From NCBI GenBank assembly GCA_025331565.1, contig JAFREQ010000039.1, forward strand, positions 2,666,001 through 2,730,000: DNA of 64,000 nt, given 5' to 3'. The stretch's first letter is position 1. Each line of letters starts with the position of its first letter. The position numbers and the translations under genes were made by a program. The notes beneath the pieces were generated by a model. That model had not been told where the DNA came from and made no database searches. It was given only the letters and a program-made list of their open reading frames with translations. This document shows positions 22,864 to 37,800 of this stretch, piece by piece. The stretch is from Holacanthus passer (taxonomy: Eukaryota > Chordata > Actinopteri > Pomacanthidae).

Positions 22864-25800
22864 ATGTTGTGGACGGCGAATCGAGTCTTAAGGAAATTCT
22901 CCACCTCGTCCGTGAGTAACGTTGTTCTGCTGCGCCAGAATGAACAGAGCCTTTGTTACTAATGTTGCATTGATAGAAAAAAAACATGCTAATAAATAAA
23001 TGCATTCAGGTCGTGTTGACCTGAGGAGGACTGAGGCAGATCTGATTGCGGATCAGAGAGTCGGGGCTTCATAAGTCACTGTGTATTTTCAGCAGACGAT
23101 GGTGTGTCAGTGCCAGTTTGCCACGTTACTGTCTCCCCCCTCTCTCTCACACCAAAGTGGCCTTTACTGTACAAGATGTGGAGGAGTTGCATCAGCCTGT
23201 GAGGTCCACACTGTAGACCGACAGCGGCTTAGCTCCGACCCTGCAGGATCAGCCCAGAGCACAGGCTGTATATGGACAGGCTGCTCGTCCATTCATCTCT
23301 ATGGGGGCTGTTTTGCAACCAAACGGAGTGCATGCTCTTTCCCCAGTGTACGAACTGCCTAACGGTGTGTACGGAATGAATGGCTTTGAATGCATCGTTG
23401 CAGAATGCAATGTCACAGCCTGAGACGGTGCCCCACGCACTTGACAGGACCATTAATCCGAGCATGGGAAACCTGAAACCTCCCTCCTGCACACATGTGC
23501 TGCTGCAGGCGGAAGAGTCTCACTCTGTGCATGAGGGGGCTCTCTGTCAGCAGAATAGGCTTTCTCAGAACTGGCTAGTAGATTTAATAACAGTTGGGCC
23601 AGGGGCTGACTTAGTGATTGGGGGCCCTGGGAAAGGCACAAGGGGCCCACTGAATCCCAGACTAGCTCGTTTCAGTTCATGCTCTTTAGACACTCATACA
23701 TTTCCATACATCTATAAAGAACTGAAATTAAATTAAAAACACTATAAAAAGTATCACTTAATGCTAAAACAACTCAGTCAATTAATCAATTGGTTGATAT
23801 GAGAAAGATTACTTACAAACCCTTTTGATGATTGATTAGTGAGGTTTGGCTGCTTTTCTCGCTGTTATTCTTTGTAAATTCCATTAATAAATTAACAACT
23901 TTGGGTTACAGACTGTTGGTCAGATAAAGAGCTATATAGGTATGTTTCAGATAGGGATTTATTCTCTGCATTTAGTCCATTAGGAGCAGTGGGCAGCCTC
24001 TGTGCAGTGCCTGGGGACCAGCTGCAGTTCTAAGCCAATGTCTTAGTCAAGGACACTGACAGGAGAATTAACCTGATGTACAGTACAGACTTTTGAGAAG
24101 AGGAAAACAAGACATCTGACATTTGTGATTTTTTTGTAGACCAAACGATCAATCCATGAATGAAAAACATTACTTAATCAATAATAATGATTGTAGCCAC
24201 AGTGTCATTTAACATTTGAATATTTGCATTTTCAATACTGGCAGTTTTTGCAGCCAGTGGTGATAGAGTTTACAGCAACTTAAGCAGGTGTTGGTTCTTT
24301 TGATCAAAAGTTATCTGTTGATGAATTACTGGAGGTTTGACATGTGAAAGGAGTTTTCTTTCAAGTCTGAGAAAATAACCCTGATGTCTGAACCCTGTCA
24401 TCAGGGTTATCTCTGCTTGGGCTTAGAGACAACAAATGTTTAACAGAAAAGTTTGAATCACAAACTGCAGGTAGGGAGATGTTACCAAGTTCCTGTCCAC
24501 TGTTGTAGTGCAATACAACTTGTTTGGAGTGGCCCTTTAAGAGTTGTGTTTTGTGGGCCCCTCTGGCTCCTGGTGCTCAAGGCAGTCTCCAGCCGTTGCC
24601 TGCAGCGTTGGGCATACCATTATCAGTTACATAACATCTATAGAAATAACATGAGGTCAGGAGAGAGTGCTGAAAAATCCTCTCTACTGAACAAAAGCTA
24701 TGTATATATATGGAAATGTTTATGAATATCAAATCACTGTAAGTTTGAATGAGACGTGATGCAGATCAGTAAAGCTGAAACTAATGTGTTTGTGTTTGCT
24801 CTCGTTACAGCATTATTACCAGAATAAGCTTAAATTAGCTATCATTGGCCAGAGCCTGTTCGGCCAGGAGGTGTACAGCAACCTAAGGAAGCAGGGTCAC
24901 AAGGTGGTGGGTGTGTTCACAGTCCCTGACAAGGATGGCAAGGCCGACCCCCTGGGTGAGTTCATCCCCTTTTCTCTTCAGTCTTTCTGGTTTGTGCACA
25001 TTACTGTATTATATACATATATACAAATATACTGCAATTTCCTGCTCCTTTGTTGAGCTAGTGTTGCTAGAGTTACTATATGGATTCAAATTATCCATTG
25101 TCAGTTGATTTGATCTCTTGAGTGTTTATTTCTTTAGTTCTTTTGGTGCCATTTAAGCACGGAAATACAATCCTCCGTCTTTCTGTGGTTAACTGTGGTA
25201 CAAACTCTGGTACTTTCTGGTGAATTTGAAAACACAATCCAAACCAGCTACAGGAAACAACATAAAAATACCAGGTTTTATGAGGAAGTAAATGTTGGCA
25301 TCAGCCAAAGTTTCTCATGATTGGAAAACAGAGCAGGAGAAACTCCTAAATTAACTCTACAGGATGAGAAATTGTCAAGCGTATGTCCAATGGAGTAGCT
25401 ACTTGTAGGTAGTGATGGCGGGTAACGCATTAGTTTATAATGAGTTAAACCCACAGCTCTCTAAAAAGGAAATGTGTCTAACATAACACATAACACTGAC
25501 ATATTTTTACCTATGTGTTGGCAAATGTGGCCACCTGATTAATGTAAGTCCAACATTCACTCTCCTTTTATCTCTGTTCACCAGCTATATTTTCTCTGTC
25601 CGCTGTTGCAGGTAGCGTACAGTAGGTTTATCATAGTTTTTTTTTTTGCTTAAAAGTGAGAGTGAACTAAACAGTTGGATTAGAAGGCTGTAAAATCAAT
25701 GAGCTCAAAGATGCTAATATATTTAATACGGTCGACGATCATTTTCTGTACACACTTGTTACATAAGACTCCTTTCATATTACATAATTACAAAATTATT

Positions 25801-28800
25801 AAAATATTTGTGTCACTTCAACAAAAATGTAGAAAATCCTGTTCATGTTTCTCCAAGTGTTCAAAAAGGTTAAATTTAGATGTGACGGCCTCTGATGGTC
25901 CTCTGTCCTGGGTCTTCTCTGGGTCAACAGAGGCCTGTGCTGTGGCTGAGGTAGATGCACGCTACAGTGTTCCTGGACAAAGACAGGCCTTTACCCTGCG
26001 TTAGCTGCGGGATAGTGGCTCCATTGTCTGTGTGGGGAGAGGCCCTGTGTGGCTGGGAGATGCAGCTCTGAGGTGAAAAGTCTTCGGTGTGATGCAATCT
26101 TTCCAGGAAGCATTTACACCATCAGCTTTCTCTTGACCTCTGCCTGGCCTTCTCCTTTCCTCTGAGTGTTTGCAGCCAATATTCAACTCTTTCTTCTAAT
26201 TCAAGTCATAAACATGTTTCTGCTGGCCCTGAGCTTGAGTTTTGATTTTTTTTTTTTTGCGTAACTGTCTATTGATAGCATCTATTGCTGCAATTAAAAA
26301 GGACTGAAATGAGATCAGAATAAAACCAATGTTGATAAGATATTAATAAAGTTCCTTTGGGGACAATATGCAATTAGAAAAGACAATAAATTGCAGTAAA
26401 TCATGAAAGCTATAAATGCCTCACTGCAATTCTGAGCATATTGTGAAGTTATAAGTTCAAACATATTATATTGTATTGTGATAATATCAAGTCAGGCTTT
26501 TATCTCTCTCTCAAATGGACACATGGACACTTGACATTACACCCATTACACCCCATGCTGTGACCCTAACCTCATTTATCAGATGGACTGTAGGTAGGCC
26601 TATGTCTGCTTGTTCTACCTTATCTGTGGGTGTGAGAGCTGGTTGGGACACTGTTGGTTTCCTGTGACCTCAGTGCGTATAGCAGGCCAGCAAGACTGTA
26701 GGACTGAACTGGAGAAACGTCACTGCCCCAGGTTTATTACAGCTTGTTTCAACTGTCTGTGGGCAGGGACAGCAGGTAGAACAGGTTCTGGCTGGAGTTA
26801 AATCTCATCTATCTGACGTTAATATGGTAGAGAATGCCACACATGACTCTAAATTGCCCTTCACAAAGAACAAAAGACAGAGAAGATGCATGGATGAGTA
26901 TCGTGGAAGTGGATTCCCATGTTTGTTGTTGCACATTTGAACAATTACAGTATATAAAGATGATGAATTATGATGGTTTCAAGCAAGCACGTTTCACGTC
27001 TCTGCAAGGAACTGAAGCAGAGCCAGACCACTAAATCGTTTGGGCTGATTGCCATCGCCCTGCAGCAGACTTCATTTCTGCTTTCTGGACTGTATAAATA
27101 AACTCTCCTCTTCTTTTTCAGCGGTGGCTGCGGAAAAGGACGGGACGCCAGTGTTCAAGTTCCCACGGTGGCGGGTCAAGGGGAAGCCCATCCCGGAGGT
27201 TGTTGATGCCTACAAGGCAGTGAACGCCGATCTCAATGTCATGCCCTTCTGCTCCCAGTTCATCCCCATGAACATCATCGATCACCCCAAGCACGGCTCT
27301 ATCATCTACCACCCCTCCATCCTGCCGCTGCACAGAGGAGCCTCGGCCATCAACTGGTGAGGAAGAGTCATCACACTCTTTTTAAATCTAAAATTGAAGA
27401 TAGGTTAGGGAGAAGCCAGTGTGATGTGTTCTTGATGAAATGTCTTTGATGCCACAGTAATCTCAGAGTGGCTCTTCTGGCGTCATACATTGGGCGGAGT
27501 AGGAAGCAAAAGTGAAATTCTCTTGACATTGCGAAACACACCCTTCTAGCTGAAAGATGAGTAGCTCATGAATAAAATAAATGTTGAGCAACACACATGC
27601 CACATACTCACAGGTGCTGGACAGAAACAAACAAACACAATACATTGAATCAGAATCTGCAAAATGCAAGCAACTACCAAGTTGTATTATTAGCATTAAG
27701 CTGCACACCCTTAAATTCACTTTTTACATGGACTATATGACCTCAAGTATCCAAAAATCTAAACACTAGCACAACAGGATGTGGTAGTTGAAACATTGTC
27801 TATTGTGTATCTTATGGAGAAATATGCAGCGTGCAAATAGTTTCACTCTTGTCCAACCATAAAGTCAAATGTGTTGAAGCAGAGTGAGGTGATGTGAATA
27901 ATGATGCACATCTTCAGACCGTCTGGTTTGGAAGACATTCATAGTGTTGCACTCGTTTGTAGCCACAAAAAGTGCCACAAATGAAAAGAGAGCAAGAGAG
28001 AGCAGTTTAAATCCTGCTTGCTTTCTCACCTCTGCACACCTGGCCAATGACGGCGTGAAGTGGGTGAGGGTGGGTGTGAAGGTGGGATCAGAAAGTTGCG
28101 GGAAAGGTGTTGGGGAAGGGGTTTCTGGAGCTATTTGAACACTAACAGACACTGCTGATGGAGTATCTCAGCACCTCGCAACCCCTCAGATTATAATGCA
28201 GATTATAAAGCTTTGTGATAAAAAAGCAGTACTCCACACAAGTAAACTGAGCTTAATGTGTAAAATCGGTGGAATCCCATCCAGGTTTGATAGGACTTAT
28301 GCTGACGGGTAACAAAGGGGTTAACATCCTCACTCAGGTTAAGCAATATCACTGATGTAACTTTGCTTTTTGCTCACTGCCCACATGGATACACAGTAGT
28401 AAAAAAACAGTGACGTTCCCATCCCAGGTCCTCCCACAGAACCAAACTATTTTCCTCACAGTGATGACAGATAACATGCGACACTCACACTAGCTCAGGA
28501 TTGTCTGTTTGTTTTGTCTGTAAGTAAATGAGAAAGGCAACGGGCACTTGGGTGTGAACAGATGGTGGCCGTTAACCAAAAGAAACTACATTAACTGACA
28601 GCTGCAGAGGACAGCCTGCCGTCGACCTGTATGAGGGACTTACAACTGTAGCGCTCAACCAGGGAAATGTGCCACAGTCTTTGTTAGTTTAATTGCATCA
28701 GTAATCACAGCTCAGTAACAGAATAATACTCCTTTCTCTGAATCTTTATGTAGTTTGTATACGAATGTATTACACACAATGTATTGTTTGTGTATTTGTC

Positions 28801-31800
28801 ATATATGAACATAAAGCAGCTGCCATTTGTCACATAGACACTGCTGGGATCTTTGAACATGGAAGACAAGTAACCATCCCAAAATATAGTGTTACTCTGT
28901 ACTAGCACGTACAGCGTAACAATCAAGCATCAAGCAAACTTTATTTGTCTAACACATTTCATATAGATTAGTGCAGGTTGACATGGTTAGTGCAGTTCCA
29001 CAATGGGACATAGATACACACTAAAAGTAAAACATATCACAATATGTTTAAAATGTGAATAAAATGATAAAAGTGAAATAAAATAAACAGTAGCCATGAA
29101 ACATTCCAGACTAAAAATGTGCATTTTAAGTCTAAGTTTAGAGAATATATAAAAAGTGAGACCATCTTTTGAAAGAAGAAATAACATATTTTTTCTCATA
29201 CAAATGAAAAGTTCGATTGATACGCAATAAAACATATCTTTGATCAGTTCAGTACACTTTTTGTTGACTGACTTGGTCTGGTATGACTTTATTTCATCAA
29301 CATTATCCAGTAACCCTTACTTGTGGCTCCAGTGCAAACTGTTATATAAAAACAAAAAAAGTTATACAAGCCAGCTTCCTCACTAAAGGAGTTTGTCCTG
29401 TACTTCAGAACCAACGAAAGGGCTAAAAGTATATAGTTCACAGGCCCTGAGACCTCTCTGTTTTCCAGGTCAGAGTAGAGTCAGAAGTGCTGTTATCTAT
29501 GTGACAGTGGGTTTAAACCAGCTCTGTTTGACCCCATCCTCCCAGCAAGCTGGTTCTCTTATCTGTCCCACTTGTTAGTCTGTCTGTTCTCCACCCTAAC
29601 TACCTCTCTATCCCTGTTATCGCTGTGTGTAAATGAATGGCTTCCGTTTGTTTTCAACTGGAAAAACACATTTTCTTCCAAGACAGTGACTTTTAGATTT
29701 GAACTCCTGTTACTTTTCTAAATGCCACCATTCATACCCCATTTACTCTAAATCTGACTGTTTGATAATGGTGACATTACTACCAGCTGCTAAAAAAAGA
29801 AATTTAAAGTCAGAAGGGACAGCTTTGGTAAATATACTGATTTTTTTCTTTCCAAGAGTGAGATAAAGAGATCAATAACTCTCTCGCGTCTGTCCTGTAT
29901 GAATGAAGCTAGAGCCAGGAAGCGTTTGGCTTACACAGACTACGGGCAAGCTCAGCTCTGTCCAAAGTTCGAAAATGTCCTGAACAGCAGCCAAGAAATA
30001 GTTACTGCGCATAACTTTCTGTAAAACCACCAATTTTGTCTTAGAACTAATATTAGTAGTACTAGTAATTCAAATTCAAAATGTCTCTTTAGTCTTGAGT
30101 TCAAAATCTCCAGTTTAAAATAGTCACAATTGCATTTTGACAACTGTTTTTCATTTTAGTTGGAGTTCGAGAAGAGATGTTGAACTTGAGTTTAAAATGA
30201 ATATAGTTTTGTGGGCCGGGAGCCTATCCCATCATGCATCGTGTCAAAGACAAGATACAAGCTGGACTGGTCACTTGTCTGTCACTCTGCTGTCTCCTTT
30301 TGGAGACTTTGTAAAACTTAATGCAAAGGTAACTTGAGTCTTACTAATCATAATATAATCACAGCAGAGAAATCCCAATGTCATTCTTAATCTAGTTAAA
30401 TGAATATATTCTAAAATTGTTTGGCATTAGCCTTAATAAAATAAGTGTATGAATATATTCAGTTGCCAAATGAGAAGTGATGGTAGACAGCTTGTTGGTT
30501 TCACAGTCTTATCAACAGTCTCATTGCCTCAGTCTCATAAACTCCAGGTGCAATCACCTTTTATCTTCTCATTATCTGAGTCTGCTCCATTTGCTCAGCT
30601 TTATGGTCTACTTTATATCCTCTACCAGCTCTAAAAATACAGATCTTATGGCACCATTCCAAGTGGTTTTTTTTTTTCGTTCTATGTGTGTCTCCAGGAC
30701 CCTGATCCACGGTGATAAGAAAGCTGGCTTCACAGTGTTCTGGGCTGATGATGGACTGGACACCGGACCAATCCTGCTGCAGAGGGAGTGTGCTGTCGAG
30801 CCAAACGACACCGTGGACACACTCTACAACCGCTTCCTCTTCCCAGAGGGCATCAAGGCTATGGTAACTACCTGGATTTTCATATTTTTGGATGAACTAC
30901 TCCTTTCGATCACATAGAGAGTGTTATCAGGATCATATTATCACCATGCTTTTGCATAGAACCTTGTCCACACTGAGCAATCCATCAAGTAGTCAAGACC
31001 AGTCACACATATCACAAAACACATATCTTCATTCTCTTTCCCATAATGTCCACTTCCCACTCAGCCTTTTCTATCTTTTGAGATTGCCAACAACATATGA
31101 AGATAAACTTCACAGACACACACCCTAGGCTGAGGTGTCACACTCATACTGTTTCCTGGCGCAGGTGGAGTCGGTGCAGCTCATCGCTGATGGAAAGGCC
31201 CCACGGGTTCCCCAGAAAGAGGAAGGAGCGAGCTATGAAGGCATTCAGAAGAAATCCAATGCCAAGGTCAGAGTTCACACTCCAGACAGCAGCCCAAAGT
31301 CAGATAGTGTATCATATGACATGAATATGCTGGGCTTGTGAAACTTACTCATTTAGACTTGATGACCAAATAGGCAAAGAGGGAAACTGCCCCAGGGCTC
31401 CAGACCTGCAGTGACCCTAAAGGCCCTAAGCAGTCTGTATAGCATTTATTTTGTGCTAATTTGACTGCCTGCAATTTTGTTTTGTAATATGCGTAATCCA
31501 AACTAAAACAGAAGGGCCTTAAGGTGAGTCATGTCTTATAGAGAGGCTCTTTGTGAAAATTACATTTTACAGTAATAGTAGGTAGGTATTTCAATATTAT
31601 CAGTATTAAGTCCACTTGCACAATAAGAGTAGCTTAACATTAAAATCCACTTTTATGAAGTTATTTCTACAGAAACTTTATTGTACTATAAATTGATCCT
31701 GGTCTCAGTGTTCATTGCAACAGTATAACAGTTCTTTACCTTAATTCAGAGAAAATCCAGTTATGGTGCAATCGAGACTGGGAGACTTAATTCCCTGGAA

Positions 31801-34800
31801 CTGCTTTAAATGTTGGCTGGAAAAGATGTTTCACAATGTGTGAGTGAAATATAAGGATGGGTTCCACAAAAGCTGGTTCCATTTTGGATCCGGTTTCTGG
31901 TTGGCAAAATACCCAGATTAAGTTCAGATGCTAACAAATCTTTTGTCAGACCTTTTTTTTATCCCTGCTAATTCATTTTTATTAGCAAAAATGCTGGAGA
32001 ACATAGAGATACCAGCTTCTCATCCTGAGCCAACTGTTGATGGTCAAAAGGACAGACATGACAGGTGACAGATTATATCAGTTGTAATTAATTAATTAAT
32101 TATGAATAAGAGTTTGTCTGTAACTTTCCTTCTGTGAACTCTGGATGACCATCAGATGTGTTATGTGGCCATTTACGTGCATGAAAAGCATCTGTTGAAG
32201 ACAGTCGTGGTGAAAGATAAGACGGACACTGTAGCAATGATCTGCCTGAGCTGTGAGGCAGGGGTGGGAGGGGTTGTGTGTATGGGTCTGAATGCATTTT
32301 TTGAATTTGTGAAGGGTATGTTCAAGCTAAAATGGGACGTTAAGAACAGTAGTATTCCAGTCCCCAGCATTTGGATGAAGTGCTTCCCACAGAAAAAGTG
32401 TCATTCCTAAATTTGAATATCTACTTGAGCAGGTGTTGTGTGTGGTGACCAGAGTTACTCTAAACACTAGACGTTTAAAATCGTCACATCAGACACTGAT
32501 ATGGATCTTTATTTATATCGCTCCGACATCATGGTGCTGAAACCCAAGATGCCTTATTACTGTTAACTTAACATTCTGTTCAGGGCTAAATAAGATTGAG
32601 CGGCTACCTGGTGTTTATCTTACAAGGGGAAAGACAGAGGTGGGGCAGCACAGCTGCTTTCTGATTTGTCATTTGGAGCCATGTATCTGGCAGTGTGTCT
32701 AAATGTGCTATTCTTAGTGCAGAGGGTTAGTTTCCAGCATGGCTTTCACACGTGTCGCTCAGCTAGTGGCAACCAGCTGTTGGACTTCCTTCTCATTCTC
32801 AGAAATGTACATGACCTGTTGAGAAAATGAACCTGTGCCGTCAGCATGTTGACTCCTGTGTCTCTTTGCCCTGCAGCTCAACTTGGCCCAGCCAGCTGTG
32901 GCCATCCACAACTGGATCCGTGGCCATGACAAAGTCCCTGGTGCCTGGACTGTCATTGATGGCCAGGTGTGTTTCCTGGAATACACAGGAAGATACACAC
33001 ACTAGTTGTCTATTGTAAAGTCAGACTGATATTTTTGGTATGAACTACTGTAAATATTCAGTAACTTAAACATAGCTCCTGGAAGAGTCTTGAAATGTGG
33101 GCTTTCAAATATTGCAGTTTCAAAGTGTGGTAATATTTTAAAAGGCATTTAGACATATTCTGTTTTTATACTTTAAGATGTATCTTCTTATCTTATCTTT
33201 TTCAGTCTGTGACCCTGTATGGCTCGTCCATGTTGGGTGGGTCGGTACCAGCCGGTCAGCCCCTGGAGATAGAGGGGGCGTCCCAGCCTGGCCTGGTCAC
33301 CAAGAACGGGCTTGTCCTGTATGGAACTGATGGGAAACCTGTGAGTGTGTCTGTAGTTTGTTAAATTACAAAACAAATATTCAGAGCAAACAAAAGTAGA
33401 GCTGGATAAGTGGTAATGCTCATGCCTACAGTAGGCTTTATGGCTGCTGGCTTCATTCAAACGCAGCATGTATTGGCCTGTCTCTGCTGGCCTTGTTCCT
33501 GTACTTTATCCACTCTGTGTTTGGTCCACAGCTGCTGGTGAAGAACCTGCAGTTTGAAGATGGAAAGATGATCCCTGCTTCCAAATACTTCTCCTCTGGG
33601 GAAAGCTCCAGTGTGGAGTTGACTGATGATGAGAAGAAGATGGCAGGGGAGATCAGGGCAAGTAAACTGTCTCTGGCCTTCAGCATACTATAAATGTGTC
33701 GCATTCCCCTATAGTAGTAATAAGCCAGTGTTGAGTACTAATTGTGAATGCTTTTTTTTAATCACAGAACATCTGGAAGGGCATCCTCAGCAACGTCGCA
33801 GCCATTGAGGACACCACAGACTTCTTCAAGTCTGGAGCTGCTTCCATGGATGTGGTCAGGTGAGGGAGGAGGCCAGTGCAGGGATTAGTCAGAAATAATT
33901 TACCAGAAAGAGCAAAAGTTTGTTAAAGCCAAAGTTTCTGAAATCTCAAATTTCAGGCCTTAAATCTCAAGAACATTCTATTTATAAACAGTGTAACCAT
34001 CTACGATCTTTATATTTTCACACAGAAAAACAGATGGTCATTTCTCCAGTTTGGAAGGATGTAAGGTTTTTAAATGAAAATATTGCATCCAAGTGTGAGA
34101 CCTAGTTTTCACAGTTTTACCAGTGTGCCAGTGACAACCACACATTAATCACTGGTGCTGTAAGGCCGATGAGCTGACAGCACACAACCAAATCATTCAA
34201 ATAACAAAAAACAATTCATGGGAATAAGGAATTATATAAAACACTTGCAACCCTGTAGAAACTACTACGTAGGCGCTTTAATTTGAAAAATAAACCAGAA
34301 GAAGAAACCACTACCAGGTAAGCACTAATGCTGTTTCTGTGTCCAGGCTGGTGGAGGAGGTGAAGCAGAAGTGTGCGGGCGTCCAGCTGCAGACCGAGGA
34401 CGTGTACATGGCTACCACCTTCCAGGACTTCATCCAGATGTTCGTTCGTAAGCTGAGAGGAGAGGACCAGGAGGAGGAACTGGTCATCGACTATGTGAGT
34501 CTCCAACTTAGTCTTACACTTTGCTAATTTTTCTGTAAAGTGAGCGACAGTTAGTGGACTGAAATCCTTTCATTTAACTTCCAAATCAGATTGTCTCTAA
34601 TTTTTTTTAATCTTTCATCACACATTATATTTTAAGTTATGTACAACGGTAGGTGTTTGTGGTTGATTTGTGATTGTTGTACCCAGGCAACCAAAGAAGT
34701 GAACAACATGACAGTGAAAATGCCATACCAGTGTTTTATTGACGGCAAGTTTGAGGATGCTGAAAATGGGAAGACCTACGACACCATCAACCCTACTGAT

Positions 34801-37800
34801 GGATCAGTGAGTCACACGAACATGCTGACATATGGATCAACACACGCACACACAGAAGGTTCTGTTTGATGGGTCAGTTGGTGCACTTGTATGAATAACT
34901 GGACTGTGTGTGATCATTGCGTCCTTCACCAGGTGATTTGTAAAGTGTCCTATGCCTCAGTGGGGGATGTGGACCGGGCGGTGGCAGCTGCCAAAGAAGC
35001 TTACGATAATGGACCCTGGGGCAGGATGAACCCTAGAGACAGAGGAAGTCTGCTTTACAAGTCAGTAGCTCCACCAAGAGGACTGCAGTGGGATTACATG
35101 ATTACGTGATCAGATAAAAACACAAAACTAGAAACACATTTGTAACAGTCACACTGAGCTGATAGCAGACACAGACTCTTAACAACAACCCACATTAGCT
35201 TTCCTGCTAAGGTCTCTTTGTTACCCTGAACATGAACATGAACACACATGTCCTAAATCTTAGCTTGCAACACCCTCACACTCTGTCCCCTCTGACGTCC
35301 TCCCTGAAGGCTTGCAGACCTGATGGAGGAACACCAGGAGGAGCTGGCCACCATCGAGTCCATTGACTCAGGAGCTGTGTACACGCTGGCCCTCAAGACT
35401 CACGTAGGCATGTCCATCCAGACCTTCCGCTACTTTGCTGGCTGGTGTGACAAGATCCAGGTAGGTTCAAATTCATGCACGCAAGCTGCAGTTTTATAAA
35501 CATTTAACAGTGATTATGACACCCCAGGCACATGCGGTTGTTTGTTACAGGGCAAGACGATCCCCATCAACCAAGCCCGGCCCAATCGCAATCTGACCTT
35601 CACTAAGAAAGAACCTCTGGGGTAAAAGTTCTGGATTTACTAAATGCTTCCTATATATGAATAGTCATTGAACTATAATCAGCTGTGTGGTCCTATCAAC
35701 TGATGCTTGTCTATATGCACATTTTTTTTATGGTTTTCTTGTCCAATAATGTTTACCCATTTGTACTGTGTATTTTCTGTGACAGTGTGTGTGCCATAGT
35801 CATTCCGTGGAACTACCCTCTGATGATGCTGGCGTGGAAGAGTGCTGCCTGCCTTGCAGCTGGAAACACACTTGTTCTTAAACCTGCACAGGTGAGTACA
35901 CCATACACATAATTTAACTTTGAATTAAGACACTCACACAAAGTGCTAGAATAATGAACTGTTATTATAATAATGATGACAAAGGTAATGCAGTAACTGC
36001 AAACTAAGCCACAGGAGTGTATTTCAAGACCTTTTGTCACCACTGGTGCAACAGTTTTTTGTGCCACTGCTGCTCAAGTGTCACATGCAACTTACCCCCA
36101 AATTTTGTGTATTATATCATCCTTTCCATCCAGTTGAAAGAACCAAGTGTCAGAGTAGTTCATGTTTCATGCATTATTTTGCAATATTTACAGGTCACTC
36201 CATTGACGGCACTGAAATTTGCTGAGCTATCAGTCAAAGCTGGCATTCCTAAAGGAGTTGTAAACATTTTGCCAGGCTCAGGTAATAAGAGGATCCACAT
36301 GGTTGGCAATTTTATACTTTTTCTACCACTCAATTCACTTTGGAAGCTTCTTCACTGATCCATAATCCCATTCCTAATCCCTTTCTCTCCTGCAGGTGGC
36401 ATGGTGGGACAGCGTTTGTCCGACCACCCAGACATTCGGAAGCTGGGTTTCACTGGCTCCACACCAATCGGCAAACAGATCATGAAGAGGTATGACATGA
36501 CAAACTCATTGCTCATTGGTTGACCTAACTGTCAGGTGAAAATTCACGCCCTTTTCCCCCCTGTGATTTCCTGTTGCAGCTGTGCCGTCAGTAACCTGAA
36601 GAAGGTTTCTCTGGAGCTGGGAGGGAAGTCACCTCTCATCATCTTCAGTGACTGTGACATGGACAAGGCTGTTCGCATGGTGAGGGAACAAGACAGCAGG
36701 AGAGGGATGTTATTCTTGTCTTTGGGTGGGAGCTTACTTGAGGGTTATCAGGCTGCTTTTACACTATGTTAGTGCTGAAGCAGTTACTCAAAGAGTACAG
36801 GTTTTTAAATGACAGAAAGCTCACCCCCCATAACGTGTTACTTGTTTAGTTTAATTACACTGCTTTAAAATGCAAGATGACCTGAAAAACACTTCATTCA
36901 GTCTCGAAGCACAGTGAATGTCTCATAGCCTCCTTGTAACTCAATTCCTGGTCGCTCAGATTGATAATTAATCTGAGCAGCTATGGTTATTAAACATTGC
37001 TGATGTTTAGAGGGGCATATGGTGAATAGGTCAACATTTGATTCTAATGATTAGAAGTTGTAAATGTTGAAAATCCTGTCCATTAATAAACACTGAAAAT
37101 GATCCTTATATCTGCTTACATCTACGTTACTGACTGTTTTAAATTATTTATTAAATGTATATATTCTGCTTTATAAATGCTAAATAGTGGGACTTAAAGT
37201 GTTAATATCCAAATCTATCATTACATTTGCAGTTTGTTTTCAAAGTCTTTGCTCTTATTTCCATATCTGTGTTTGTATCTCTGCTGCTTGACAGGGCATG
37301 AGCTCTGTGTATTTCAACAAAGGTGAGAACTGCATTGCCGCCGGACGGCTGTTTGTGGAGGAGTCCATTCATGATGAGTTCATCAGCCGAGTGGTGAGTG
37401 AGTCAAAACACTGACATTGCCCTCCTCTAGAATAACATTCTGCATATTGTACATTAAAAAGGTGCTTCTGTACAGCTGGGGGACTCATGAGAGACAGATA
37501 AAAAAAAAACAATTGTCAAAATTGGATCAGAAGAATGTTTGTACCTAGTATGGGTTGTGGTGGAAATTTCAGAATCCTTGCACTTCATTTTGCTGTTTCA
37601 CATCTCAGAGCTTTTGCATGGTTTGTGTATTTCAGTTTGGCTCAAACTTTGTCAATCCCATAATGCAATTATATAATAGTGACACTCTGAGCAGAAAAAA
37701 AAAAAAAAAAGCAAGATTAAGTATGAAAAATCCTGCTTCTATTTCACCATCCTTTACCTCTAAGGTGGAAGAGATCAAGAAGATGAAGATTGGAGACCCA

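Noticed and set aside
27118..27333. Minus-strand 71-codon frame
   Set aside because: Antisense shadow of aldh1l2 exon 3.
33658..33664. GT donor at 33662 for aldh1l2 exon 8
   Set aside because: It would add 4 nt and put exon 9 (NIWKGILSNV...) out of frame, so the GC donor at 33658 is preferred.
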